A DNA stretch of 64,000 nucleotides from positions 36,588-100,587 of the forward strand of contig CAYPYX010000002.1 of the NCBI GenBank assembly GCA_964415065.1, given 5' to 3'. Every line of letters starts with the position of its first letter. The stretch's first letter is position 1. A model generated the notes under the pieces. It worked only from the letters and a program-made list of their open reading frames with translations. It was not told the DNA's origin and searched no databases. Both the position numbers and the translations under genes were made by a program. Below, piece after piece: positions 26,392 to 35,546 of the stretch. The DNA is from VMCP01 sp964415065 (GTDB taxonomy: Bacteria; Bacteroidota; Bacteroidia; NS11-12g; UBA955).

Positions 26392-27771
26392 ATGACATTA
26401 ATCAAATCCATTTCAGGAATTCGCGGCACCATTGGTGGCACGCCATCAGACAATTTAACACCGGTTGATGTAGTAAAATTTGCTGCTTCATATGGCAGTT
26501 GGTTGATATCCGCATTTGGTAAAAGTACCGTTGTAATTGGTAGAGATGCACGCATTAGCGGTCCAATGGTCAGTGAATTGATCATACAGACCTTATTGGG
26601 CTTAGGGATAGATGTGATAGATTTAGGTCTAGCAACTACCCCAACGGTTGAAATGGCAGTGCCAGCCGAATCTGCTCAAGGTGGAATTATCATAACTGCG
26701 AGCCACAATCCGAAGCAATGGAATGCATTGAAATTGTTAAACGCTCAAGGTGAGTTTATTTCTGCTGAAGAAGGTCAAAGAATCTTGGAAATTGCGGAAG
26801 CAGGTGAGTTTAGCTTTGCCACCGTAGATCAATTGGGCAAGCGTGTATCAAAAGATTATTTAGCCTACCATATCGAAAAAATATTGGCTTTGGATTTGGT
26901 TAAGCCTGAATTGATAAAAAAAGCGAATTTTAAAGTGGCTGTGGATCCTGTAAACAGCGTTGGAGGTGTTGCCATCCCTGAATTATTGATGGCATTAGGT
27001 GTGGATGACGTTGTGATGATCAATGGTGAACCTACGGGTTATTTTGCCCACAATCCTGAACCTTTGGCCGAACATTTGGGTGAAATCGCATCGGTTGTGA
27101 AATCGGAAAAATGTCATTTAGGTATAGTTGTGGATCCAGATGTAGATCGTTTGTGTTTTGTAAGCGACGACGGTGAAATGTTTGGAGAAGAATACACATT
27201 GGTGGCTGTAGCCGACTATTATCTAAATCATAAACCAGGTGCAACCGTTAGCAATCTTTCAAGTACTCGTGCGTTGAGAGATATTACTGAAAAAGCAGGA
27301 CAATCCTACTTTGCTTCGGCTGTTGGTGAAGTGAATGTTGTGGAAGTAATGAAAGCTCAAAATGCAGTAATTGGTGGTGAAGGTAACGGAGGTATTATTG
27401 TTCCTGAATTGCATTTTGGTCGTGACGCATTGGCAGGAATAGCTTTGTTTTTGAGTCATTTAGCGGAAAAAGGAGTGAAGATTTCAAGTCTGCGTTCCCA
27501 GTATCCAACGTATCAAATGTCTAAAAATAAAGCTGAGTTACAAGCGGGTACGGATGTAGATATGATCCTTCAAAAAATTCAAGAAAAATATAAAAAACAA
27601 CCCATCAATACTGTGGATGGTGTTAAAATTGAGTTTGATCAAGATTGGGTTCACTTACGTAAAAGCAATACCGAGCCTATCATTCGTATTTATGCCGAAA
27701 GTGCAAGCCTGACCACAGCTGAGAATCTAACCAAGAAGATCCTTCAAGATATCGGAGATATTATTGAATAA
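26392..27771 (+). CDS. glmM: Phosphoglucosamine mutase (GlmM-type phosphohexomutase)
   Basis: A 459-residue alpha-D-phosphohexomutase. The phosphoserine loop is T-A-S-H-N-P (S104), the metal loop is DPDVDR (about 249-254), the sugar loop is 'GEGNGG' (about 328) and the phosphate-binding loop is 'RKSNTEPIIRIYAES'. The G-I-S-G-I-R-G-T-like start (SISGIRGTIGG) fits GlmM of Bacteroidota, which makes glucosamine-1-phosphate for peptidoglycan and LPS precursors. A phosphomannomutase role cannot be excluded from sequence alone. It is transcribed divergently from ftcD and followed by ychF after 82 bp. Confidence 0.87.
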   Translation: MTLIKSISGIRGTIGGTPSDNLTPVDVVKFAASYGSWLISAFGKSTVVIGRDARISGPMVSELIIQTLLGLGIDVIDLGLATTPTVEMAVPAESAQGGIIITASHNPKQWNALKLLNAQGEFISAEEGQRILEIAEAGEFSFATVDQLGKRVSKDYLAYHIEKILALDLVKPELIKKANFKVAVDPVNSVGGVAIPELLMALGVDDVVMINGEPTGYFAHNPEPLAEHLGEIASVVKSEKCHLGIVVDPDVDRLCFVSDDGEMFGEEYTLVAVADYYLNHKPGATVSNLSSTRALRDITEKAGQSYFASAVGEVNVVEVMKAQNAVIGGEGNGGIIVPELHFGRDALAGIALFLSHLAEKGVKISSLRSQYPTYQMSKNKAELQAGTDVDMILQKIQEKYKKQPINTVDGVKIEFDQDWVHLRKSNTEPIIRIYAESASLTTAENLTKKILQDIGDIIE

Positions 27772-27853
27772 ATCCATTTTTTATTTGATAATATTGCTCC
27801 ATTATTTTCAAACTTTATAGAATTAACATCCCCCAAGAAAAAAACATCCAACT

Positions 27854-28954
27854 ATGTCATTACAATGTGGAATCGTGGGTTTACCGAATGTAGGCAAATC
27901 GACTCTTTTTAATGCAGTATCCAGTGCCAAAGCGCAGTCTGCTAACTTCCCTTTTTGTACCATTGAGCCCAATGTCGGTACCATTACCGTTCCAGATATT
28001 CGGATGAATAAATTGGCAGAGTTAGTGAATCCTCAGAATTTGGTTCCTACAACGATTGAAATTGTTGATATTGCGGGTTTGGTAAAAGGGGCCTCTAAAG
28101 GGGATGGCTTAGGGAATCAATTTTTAGGAAACATCCGCACAACCAATGCCATTTTGCATGTTTTGCGTTGTTTTGATGACGATAATATTATTCACGTTGA
28201 CGGTTCAGTGAATCCCATTCGCGATAAAGAAATTATCGATACTGAGTTACAGTTGAAAGATTTAGAAACCATTGAAAACAGAATTTCAAAAGTATCTAAA
28301 CAAGCACGTACAGGTGGAGATAAAGAAGCAGCTCGCGTTTTAGAGGTATGTGAAGCTTTTAAAGCACATTTATTGCAAGGCAAGAATGCCCGTTCTTTGG
28401 AAATGGAACCTGAAAAACGTGCCGCGATTAAGGAATTAAATCTATTGACCGACAAGCCCGTTCTATATGTTTGCAACGTAGATCCCTCCAGTGCTACTAA
28501 TGGCAATGCGTATGTAGATCAAGTTCGCGAAGCGGTTAAAAACGAAGACGCTGAAATTTTAATCATCTCTGCTGCCATCGAAGCAGAAATTGCAGAATTA
28601 GAAAGCTATGAAGATCGAAAGGTGTTCTTAGAAGAAATGGGATTAACTCAGTCTGGGGTTGAGAAATTAATTCACGGTGCATACAAACTGTTGAATTACA
28701 TTACTTATTTTACGGTTGGTGTAAAAGAAGTTCGTGCATGGACTATCACCAACGGAATGAAAGCTCCTCAAGCAGCCGGTGTTATTCATACCGATTTTGA
28801 AAAAGGATTCATCCGAGCAGAAGTAATTGCCTATGAGGATTTTATTTCATTGGGTTCTGAATCTGCCTGTCGAGATGCAGGGAAATTACGCGTAGAGGGG
28901 AAAGAATACATTGTTAAGGACGGCGATTGTATGCACTTCCGTTTCAACGTTTAA
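27854..28954 (+). CDS. ychF: Redox-regulated ATPase YchF (Obg-related)
   Basis: A 366-residue P-loop protein. Walker A is GLPNVGKST (8-16), and G3 region D-I-A-G-L-V-K-G-A-S-K-G is at about 73-84. The specificity motif region 'YVCNVD' replaces NKxD, explaining ATP preference. A coiled-coil insertion and a C-terminal TGS-like domain ('YFTVGVKEVRAWTI') follow. YchF/OLA1 proteins bind ribosomes and modulate oxidative-stress responses. Length and motifs are normal. A minus-strand dispersed-motif variant lies in the upstream spacer (27828-27839). Confidence 0.93.
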   Translation: MSLQCGIVGLPNVGKSTLFNAVSSAKAQSANFPFCTIEPNVGTITVPDIRMNKLAELVNPQNLVPTTIEIVDIAGLVKGASKGDGLGNQFLGNIRTTNAILHVLRCFDDDNIIHVDGSVNPIRDKEIIDTELQLKDLETIENRISKVSKQARTGGDKEAARVLEVCEAFKAHLLQGKNARSLEMEPEKRAAIKELNLLTDKPVLYVCNVDPSSATNGNAYVDQVREAVKNEDAEILIISAAIEAEIAELESYEDRKVFLEEMGLTQSGVEKLIHGAYKLLNYITYFTVGVKEVRAWTITNGMKAPQAAGVIHTDFEKGFIRAEVIAYEDFISLGSESACRDAGKLRVEGKEYIVKDGDCMHFRFNV

Positions 28955-29075
28955 GGTTGTCGCTTTTTATGGATGTTTGACACATCTAGAAATCAGTTGT
29001 ATAAATCAATCGCGCAGTAGCCGATAAGATTCAGCACCCTAGGAATTCATTTCAACGATATCTTTGGTTTAATAT

Positions 29076-29101
29076 GGTTTAAATAAGTTTAGATTTAAAC
29101 C
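29076..29101. terminator. Inverted repeat, possible bidirectional terminator
   Basis: A 9-bp AT-rich stem GGTTTAAAT / ATTTAAACC with an 8-base loop sits between the convergent ychF and E1 genes. The T-rich stretch after it is weak, so the role is tentative. Confidence 0.4.
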
Positions 29102-29116
29102 TCATACCATTTTATA

Positions 29117-31195
29117 TTAGTATTTAAGTAGTTTTTCTAACACTTCTTTCATCCGGTTCCAAGGAAGAAATTGGTCTTCCAGTGTTTTGGACAAAGGAAT
29201 AGGTGTATCCAAACCTCCAACTCTCATTACAGGTGCATCTAAGTGTTGGAATGCATTTTCTTGAATCCAAGCAGCAATGTCGGAAGAAATACTTCCAGTT
29301 AACGTATCCTCGGTGAGAACCAGTACTTTATTACAGCGCTTTACTTGTTCCATTACAGTTTCCTTATCCCATGGCATTAAGGTTCGCAGATCGACAACTG
29401 TTGCAGAAATTTTTTCGGATTGGATGTGTTCTAAGGCTTTATGAACGGCCCACCCGTATGTGATAATCACCGCTTGATCTCCGAAATCGTGTACAGCTGC
29501 TTTTCCTTCTTCTAAAGTATAATATCCGTTGGGAACCATACATTGGTAATTTCTGTAAATAACTTTGTGTTCGAAAAATAGCACGGGATTGGGATCTTCA
29601 AAAGCTTTCAATAGCAATCCTTTGGCATCAGCTGCGTTACTGGGATAGTATATTTTGAGCCCAGGTACATGATAAAACCATGCTTCTGTACTTTGACTGT
29701 GAAATGGACCTGCTTGCACTCCCGCGCCTGTAGGCATTCGAACTACAACATCTGCAGCAACACCCCAACGGTAATAATTTTTGGCTAAATTATTAACAAT
29801 TTGATTGAATCCGCAAGTTACAAAATCAGAAAACTGCATTTCAACCATAGCTTTTTTATTTTTAATTGCTAAACCCAATGCAGCCCCTAAAATACTGCTT
29901 TCCGTTATGGGTGTATTCCGAACACGTTCTTTCCCGAATTTTTGAACAAGCCCCTCTGTGGCCTTAAAAGCTCCACCGTATTCTGCAATATCCTGTCCCA
30001 TGAGAACCAAATTGGGATGTTTATCAAGTGCAATTTCCAGTGCTTGATTCACGGCATCAATCAATCGTATTTCTTTGCCGTTTTCGGAGGAAGAAAACTC
30101 GGGGTTGGCGGTGTGGTTTAGGGTATTCGAATGGGCAGAATCGGATTCAATTAATGTTTCCTGTTTTTCTGGGGATGAAAATTCAGGGTTGGAAACAGGA
30201 GTTGGAGTGTTTGAAAAGGGTGCGTAAACATCATTGATTTCTTCTGCTAAATCGGGTTCGACTTCGGGTTCCAGAAACACGGTTTCGATTCCTTCATTTA
30301 GGGTATCTAGTATTTCTTCTCGAATTTTGGATATAAGTTGTTCATTGAGAATTCCTTGTTGAATCAGATATCGCTCGTAATTGGTTACCGGGTCTTTCTG
30401 TCCCCAAATCTCAAAAAGTTCTTTTGGAACGTATTTGACACCCGAAGCTTCTTCATGTCCCCTCATTCTAAATGTAATAGCCTCCAATAAAACAGGACGG
30501 GGATTGGATCTAATAGATTCTGCTAATTCGGAGACTGTATTAAATACATCCAAAATATTATTACCATCGACCTGAATGGCCTCCATCCCATAGCCGATAC
30601 CTTTATCTATAAATTGCGCACAACGAAATTGTTCGTTGGAAGGAGTAGATAATCCATAACCGTTGTTTTCTATAAGAAAAATTACAGGCAATTGCCAAAC
30701 AGCAGCCACGTTCAAAGCTTCATGAAAATCGCCTTCAGAGGCCCCGCCATCTCCCGAAAAAACGAGAGTTACCGAAGATTTTTTATCCAACAAATCGGCA
30801 AGTGCAATTCCATTTGCAACTCCGAGCATAGCGCCTAAATGTGAAATCATTCCAACAATATGATGTTCACGGGTTCCAAAATGGAATGAGCGGTCGCGAC
30901 CTTTGGTGAAACCACTTTTTTTCCCTTGCCATTGGGCAAATAATTTTTGATCAGAAATATTTCTGGAGGTAAATACTCCCAAATTTCGATGCAAAGGGAG
31001 TATATATTCATCTGATTTTAATGCTTCGGTTACACCTACAGAAATGGCTTCTTGTCCAATGCCACTGAACCACTTACCAATTCTGCCTTGACGAAGCAAT
31101 ACCAACATTCTTTCCTCGATAATTCTGGGACGAATGAGGGCTTTATACAAGTGCAAAAGTTGGTTGTCGGTTAATTTTTTACGTTTAAAAATCAT
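29117..31195 (-). CDS. 2-oxoacid dehydrogenase E1, alpha-beta fusion (branched-chain type)
   Basis: A 692-residue fusion of both E1 subunits. The alpha part (about 1-320) carries the TPP motif from G-D-G-G-A-S-E-G-D (148-156) to E-N-N (175-177) and 'GHEEASG'. The beta part (about 374-692) begins 'IRLIDAVNQALEIAL' and has 'GQDIAEYGGAF' and 'VVRMPTGAG'. It decarboxylates a branched-chain 2-oxoacid (or pyruvate) and passes the acyl group to lipoyl-E2. The fusion is common in Bacteroidota. A 49-residue, low-complexity linker (about 325-373) with two N-P-E-F-S-S repeats seems longer than usual. Substrate is inferred. Divergent from the sigma factor gene. Confidence 0.87.
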   Translation of the reverse strand: MIFKRKKLTDNQLLHLYKALIRPRIIEERMLVLLRQGRIGKWFSGIGQEAISVGVTEALKSDEYILPLHRNLGVFTSRNISDQKLFAQWQGKKSGFTKGRDRSFHFGTREHHIVGMISHLGAMLGVANGIALADLLDKKSSVTLVFSGDGGASEGDFHEALNVAAVWQLPVIFLIENNGYGLSTPSNEQFRCAQFIDKGIGYGMEAIQVDGNNILDVFNTVSELAESIRSNPRPVLLEAITFRMRGHEEASGVKYVPKELFEIWGQKDPVTNYERYLIQQGILNEQLISKIREEILDTLNEGIETVFLEPEVEPDLAEEINDVYAPFSNTPTPVSNPEFSSPEKQETLIESDSAHSNTLNHTANPEFSSSENGKEIRLIDAVNQALEIALDKHPNLVLMGQDIAEYGGAFKATEGLVQKFGKERVRNTPITESSILGAALGLAIKNKKAMVEMQFSDFVTCGFNQIVNNLAKNYYRWGVAADVVVRMPTGAGVQAGPFHSQSTEAWFYHVPGLKIYYPSNAADAKGLLLKAFEDPNPVLFFEHKVIYRNYQCMVPNGYYTLEEGKAAVHDFGDQAVIITYGWAVHKALEHIQSEKISATVVDLRTLMPWDKETVMEQVKRCNKVLVLTEDTLTGSISSDIAAWIQENAFQHLDAPVMRVGGLDTPIPLSKTLEDQFLPWNRMKEVLEKLLKY
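30081..30193. repeat. Imperfect 28-bp direct repeat in the E1 linker
   Basis: Two copies (30081-30108 and 30166-30193, 23 of 28 identical) start 85 bp apart. The second contains the dispersed-motif variant TTTCTGGGGATG at 30167-30178. In the protein they produce two N-P-E-F-S-S blocks. Confidence 0.7.
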
Positions 31196-31262
31196 GGATT
31201 ACGCAAATTTTAATATTTTTTTGCAACCTTTATCATTTTGTGCGTCTTAATTCCGAAACTAC

Positions 31263-31808
31263 TTGTTAACAAATGAGCAAATCATAGCTGGATGTTTGAA
31301 AAACGAACGGAAGTCCCAAAAGGCTCTGTTCGAAATGTTCAGTTCTAAAATGTACGGGCATTGCTTGCGATACACCCGGAACACGGCAGAGGCTCAAGAT
31401 GTTTTGCAAGAGGGTTTCATAAAGGTCTTTGAAAAAATAAATACGCTGAAAGACGCACGAACTCTTGAAGGTTGGATGACTCGAATCTTCATTAACATGG
31501 CACTATCGCGATACCGAAAAGAACGTTCTGGTCCAGAATGGGTAGAGGTAAGCGGAGCTGAAATGATTACTGAAGAAGAAGAAACGGAACAAAATATGGA
31601 TGATTTGACTCCAGAAACCGTTTTGGAAATGATGAAACAAATTCCTGAAAATTATCGTACGGTTTTGAACTTGTATGCCATCGATGGCTTGAGCCATAAA
31701 GAAATCTCAAGTTTGTTGGATACTACCGAGAGCAACTCGAAAAGTATACTGAGCAGAGCGCGAAAAATGATGCGTGATTTATTAGAACAAAGAACTAAAA
31801 CCAAATAA
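31263..31808 (+). CDS. ECF-type sigma-70 family RNA polymerase sigma factor
   Basis: A 181-residue ECF sigma factor. Region 2 (about 22-92) has 'YGHCLRYTRNTAEAQDVLQEGFIKVF' and G-W-M-T-R-I-F. Region 4 (about 120-175) has 'ENYRTVLNLYAIDGLSHKEISSLL' with a helix-turn-helix. The only available start is a TTG at 31263, since an in-frame stop lies at 31248 and no ATG follows soon. Twelve bases downstream is the gene for a membrane protein with an anti-sigma-like N-terminus, the usual pairing for ECF factors. The signal it answers to is unknown. Confidence 0.87.
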   Translation: MLTNEQIIAGCLKNERKSQKALFEMFSSKMYGHCLRYTRNTAEAQDVLQEGFIKVFEKINTLKDARTLEGWMTRIFINMALSRYRKERSGPEWVEVSGAEMITEEEETEQNMDDLTPETVLEMMKQIPENYRTVLNLYAIDGLSHKEISSLLDTTESNSKSILSRARKMMRDLLEQRTKTK

Positions 31809-31819
31809 AAAGTAGTACT

Positions 31820-32843
31820 CTGGAAAAGAGAATTAAACATATCGACGAATCATTGAAGGAAAAGTTTGAAAACTTTTCTCCTGAAGTTCCATCATTCTTG
31901 TGGGACGCAGTAGAGGAGAAGTTGGAGACTCGTCGTTCAAAACGCATTGGAGTAGTTTGGTCATCAGTTGCTACAGTTGTTCTCATCGCAGTATCAGGTG
32001 CATTGTTTTTCAATTCGCCTGATACGGTANNNNNNNNNNNNNNNNNNNNNNNNNNNNNNNNNNNNNNNNNNNNNNNNNNNNNNNNNNNNNNNNNNNNNNN
32101 NNNNNNNNNNNNNNNNNNNNNNNNNNNNNAAGTTGTCACGCTGGGCTTTTGAGGTGGGATACGATATGAATCAAACAGCGATGAGCTATTCTGTAAATCC
32201 CCAATTGGGTCAATATGTTCATAAAAATTATTTGCAGCGAGTTAAAGAAGGAGAAGTTTCTCTTGTTGCTCCACAATTGCATACTTCTTTGCGATATCAA
32301 ATAAACGAAAATTGGGTTGTAACTGCTGGTTTTGGTTTTACACAAAATCGCACATCGCAATCTTTCGATTTTAGAGACAGTGTACCTGTAAGTGTGGCTC
32401 AAGGATTTGAACCAGATGCATACGGCAATTATCCAATTTTTGGATATGCTGGTTTGGGACAAAACGTTAAATACGATGGTGTTCAAACATTTAATATGTT
32501 GTCGATTCCCATTGGTGTAGTATACGAGTATCCCATTTCACGTAGACTGAAGTTCACTACTGAGGCTAATTTAAGATACAATTATGTTTCTGGTACTTCT
32601 GGTGCAAGCTTAAATTATTACGACTTGAGTTTGCAGAATTCAAGTAAGGATTTGTACAGAAATTCCGTTTTCTCTGCAAAATTGGGTGCGGGAATTCAAA
32701 AGGATTTAGACAAGAAACGTTCTATTGGAGTTCGTGTAAATACTCAAGGTGCAATTACGCCAATGAATTTGGAAAATTCAGCCGTTTCTAATAGAGGCTG
32801 GTCTGTTGGTTTGTCGGGTTATTATTTTTGGAGGATATTCTAA
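31820..32843 (+). CDS. Anti-sigma-like N-terminus fused to outer-membrane barrel, interrupted by N gap
   Basis: Before the gap are about 70 residues: a charged helical cytoplasmic domain (EKRIKHIDESLKEKF, then 'PEVPSFLWDAVEEKLE') followed by one membrane segment (about 49-66, VVWSSVATVVLIAVSGAL). After the gap, about 238 residues form an outer-membrane beta-barrel ('NWVVTAGFGFTQNRTSQSFDF', ending 'GWSVGLSGYYFWRIF'). Inner-membrane segment plus C-terminal barrel, next to an ECF sigma gene, is a recurring Bacteroidota architecture. No ATG fits: the best start is a CTG at 31820, with TTG at 31853 next. The two sides are in different frames, which the unknown gap length can explain. They could still be two genes. 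Confidence 0.6.
32030..32129. other. Assembly gap (100 N)
   Basis: Exactly 100 N, inside the predicted anti-sigma/barrel gene, where a periplasmic linker would be. No repeat is evident at its immediate edges. Confidence 0.9.
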
Positions 32844-32893
32844 TGATTAAAAGATTACAGAAAATTCAAAAAAAATATCCTAATTTGCATACT

Positions 32894-35344
32894 ATGCGGA
32901 AGTTTATACTTTTGGTAATCAGTTATGTACTTGTTTCAGCGGGTCAATCTCAAGTATTGAATCCGTTGGGTGCAGGATTGCCATTCCCCGTTGTAGCTTC
33001 TTTTGCTACCGAGGATGAGTATTTCGCTTTGTATGAAGACATGAGTACTTCCCAAACCAATGATTTTACTATGGCTCGTTGGAATGGGGTTTATTGGAAG
33101 TTTTATCCCGGTTTAATGGTTCCGTCTGGCGCCGAAAGTACTCAGGGAAAATACAATTTCCATTCAATAGCATATTACAACAATCAGGTATATGTTGGTG
33201 GGTACATCACCGACGCAATCCAAGACGCTGATTTTCCAATGGCACATTTATATAAATGGAATGAAACATTGCGGAAATGGGAAGCGGCAGCGGGTGTAAT
33301 CGAAACAAAAAACGATGGTATCAGTTGCATGACTGTTTTCGATGGTCGTTTGATTGTGGCTGGGAAATTTTATTCATCTGTTGATGGAAATTGGATGGAA
33401 AATATTGCGGCTTACGACGGAAGTAAATGGCGCTACTTGGGAATGAATGAAACCAAACAAGGTGCAAATGGCTTCATTCGCAATTTGTTAGTTTCGGGTA
33501 ATCGTTTATATATTGGAGGTGACTTTTCACGCTTTGCAGGCGACAATACAGGTAACATTGCTTACTACACAGCTGCCAACGGAGGATGGGGAGGCATTGG
33601 AAGCCCGTTTAAAGGCTCCGTACTTGAACTAGCGTCTTTTGACGGGAATATAGCCGCTTTAGGTACTGATTCTACCGGGAAATCTGAAGTCCGATTATTT
33701 AAAGGAACCTGGTCAAAATTGCCTTCGTTTGATTCGTTCTCCATTGCAGATGTTAAAACCATTGCTGGAAGCAATCAGCAACTATTATTAGGTGGAACCT
33801 TCGTTAAAAATAGCAACGGATCTTCGTTGTTGCATTTTAATCCCGCTACCCAAATTTATGCATTTACTGGAAATCGTTTTCAAGGTCAATTTAAATTAGG
33901 ACAACGGGGTACTGGAGCTTTCGTTTGGGGAGATTACCGCGAGCTAAATACAGATATTCGATATTTTTCTGCTATAGAATTTGCTTCAGGAAATTTGTTT
34001 GGGGATTTATTTTACGACAAAAATGCGAATTGCAAGAAAGATGCCGATGAAATGGGAATCCCTTCAGCAATAATGCGGATCATCAATAAATCAACCAATG
34101 CTTCTCATTTTGTGGTGACAGATGCGTATGGACATTTTTCCATCGGCTTACCAGAAGGTGATTATTCAGTGCAGCATACATCTAAACGACATATGTACAC
34201 GGTTTGTGCCGGAAACTATGCTACGAGCGTGCGAAATGGCAAGTATTCCTCGGTAAGTTTAGGTGAGTATATGGTTCCAACAACCAAGGATTTGGAAGTT
34301 AAATTGCGTCCCCTATATCCAGTAGAATTGAACGCTGGAGATACGGTTATGACAGTATTAATGGTTACTAACCATGGTGCTACATCGTTAAATGGCACCA
34401 CAGTTCATGTTTCGCATGCATTACCTTTGGCGAACTTTCACAGTATTCCCGAGGCGGATAATTATAACGGAATTGAAGCTACATTCGCATTGTTGGATTT
34501 GAAGCCTTTTGAAACCAGAACCATTCAAATCTTTACGAAGATTCCGTTTAATGCAAAATCAACAGATAATTATGGATTATTGGTAAAAACGGGTTCTTTA
34601 TTTGCACAAAACGACGCTTATCAAACCGATAATACTGACAGTGTGAAATTATCGATCGGCAAACGTGGGAATACCAATGGCGCTGTATCAAAAGTATCGG
34701 ATTTTGGAAGTAAAATTGATTACAGAACGACAAGCTGGGTATATACTGTTGATTTTAAGAATATTGGCGGTGATGCAGTAAATAGAGCGGTAATGGTTGA
34801 CACATTAGATGTAAAACTGCCATTGCAACGAGTTCTGTTAAAATCATTTTATCCTAATAAAGCAACGTATTCTATTCAACAAGGAAGGATATTAGTGGTT
34901 AACTTTAATCCCGCCAATCTAAAAACATATGAATCTAATCCATCTCAAGCGAGTGGTTGGGTACAATATCAAATTGACTTGTACCAAAAACTAGGGGTTT
35001 CTACTGTTATAGATAATGTGGCTTTAGTGGATTTTGATTCCGAATGGATAGGTAGATCTGAAAACTGTGCAGTGAATATCATAGATGCTAAAGTGGGGGT
35101 TAATAATTTGTCGCCCATTGCACTTTCGGTATATCCCAATCCAAATACCGGTACTTTCCAAGTGGAATGGTTACCTGAAGAAAATGGTTCTGAGTGGGTA
35201 TTGTTAGGTACTGCTGGTAATGAAATCCGCAGAGGTCTGATTTCATCCCATCAAAAGTCGCTTACGGTAGAGTCGGTTCAAAGCGGTGTGTACTTTTTGA
35301 AAACGCCAGGTTCATTAACCAAATTGGTTATTTTACAGCCTTAA
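32894..35344 (+). CDS. Large T9SS-exported surface protein
   Basis: About 816 residues: signal peptide (MRKFILLVISYVLVSAGQSQ), a propeller-like N-terminal half with repeated 'VYVGGYI', 'LIVAGKF' and 'LYIGGDFSRFAG' strands (about 50-360), an SdrD-B-like domain ('GDLFYDKNANCKKDADEMGIP', about 375), and a repeat-type beta-sandwich region with 'TVMTVLMVTNHGATSLNGTTV'. A type A T9SS domain ends it (LSVYPNPNTGTFQVEW to 'GVYFLKTPGSLTKLV'). It is a likely adhesin or surface structural protein. An ATG at 32843, overlapping the previous stop (TAATG), would add 17 residues. The 32894 ATG makes a normal signal peptide. Function unknown. Confidence 0.8.
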   Translation: MRKFILLVISYVLVSAGQSQVLNPLGAGLPFPVVASFATEDEYFALYEDMSTSQTNDFTMARWNGVYWKFYPGLMVPSGAESTQGKYNFHSIAYYNNQVYVGGYITDAIQDADFPMAHLYKWNETLRKWEAAAGVIETKNDGISCMTVFDGRLIVAGKFYSSVDGNWMENIAAYDGSKWRYLGMNETKQGANGFIRNLLVSGNRLYIGGDFSRFAGDNTGNIAYYTAANGGWGGIGSPFKGSVLELASFDGNIAALGTDSTGKSEVRLFKGTWSKLPSFDSFSIADVKTIAGSNQQLLLGGTFVKNSNGSSLLHFNPATQIYAFTGNRFQGQFKLGQRGTGAFVWGDYRELNTDIRYFSAIEFASGNLFGDLFYDKNANCKKDADEMGIPSAIMRIINKSTNASHFVVTDAYGHFSIGLPEGDYSVQHTSKRHMYTVCAGNYATSVRNGKYSSVSLGEYMVPTTKDLEVKLRPLYPVELNAGDTVMTVLMVTNHGATSLNGTTVHVSHALPLANFHSIPEADNYNGIEATFALLDLKPFETRTIQIFTKIPFNAKSTDNYGLLVKTGSLFAQNDAYQTDNTDSVKLSIGKRGNTNGAVSKVSDFGSKIDYRTTSWVYTVDFKNIGGDAVNRAVMVDTLDVKLPLQRVLLKSFYPNKATYSIQQGRILVVNFNPANLKTYESNPSQASGWVQYQIDLYQKLGVSTVIDNVALVDFDSEWIGRSENCAVNIIDAKVGVNNLSPIALSVYPNPNTGTFQVEWLPEENGSEWVLLGTAGNEIRRGLISSHQKSLTVESVQSGVYFLKTPGSLTKLVILQP

Positions 35345-35546
35345 TTTAACCTTTAATCTAGGTTGCTCAGTTACAGTAACCTTATTCAAGCAGCATGGAC
35401 TTTTAGTTGAGGATGATAAATAAGTTATTTGCTTATCGTTGAAGTAACTGTTGCAGTGTCACAACTATAATTACGAAACCCAGGTATTCTAAATAAACCT
35501 ACCCTGTTTTTTTGAAAGGCAATTCCACTTAGTAGATGGATATCCG
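35345..35546. other. Convergent intergenic region
   Basis: About 200 bp between the T9SS protein and meaB. It has short inverted CAGTTAC/GTAACTG segments but no clear terminator and no coding potential. Confidence 0.5.

Noticed and set aside
28100..28115. GGGGATGG in ychF and in mutS2 (19496) as motif copies
   Set aside because: Both encode conserved residues and lack the TTTY start.
28955..29116. tRNA or small RNA between ychF and the E1 gene
   Set aside because: No cloverleaf or T-loop sequence. Only one AT-rich hairpin was found.
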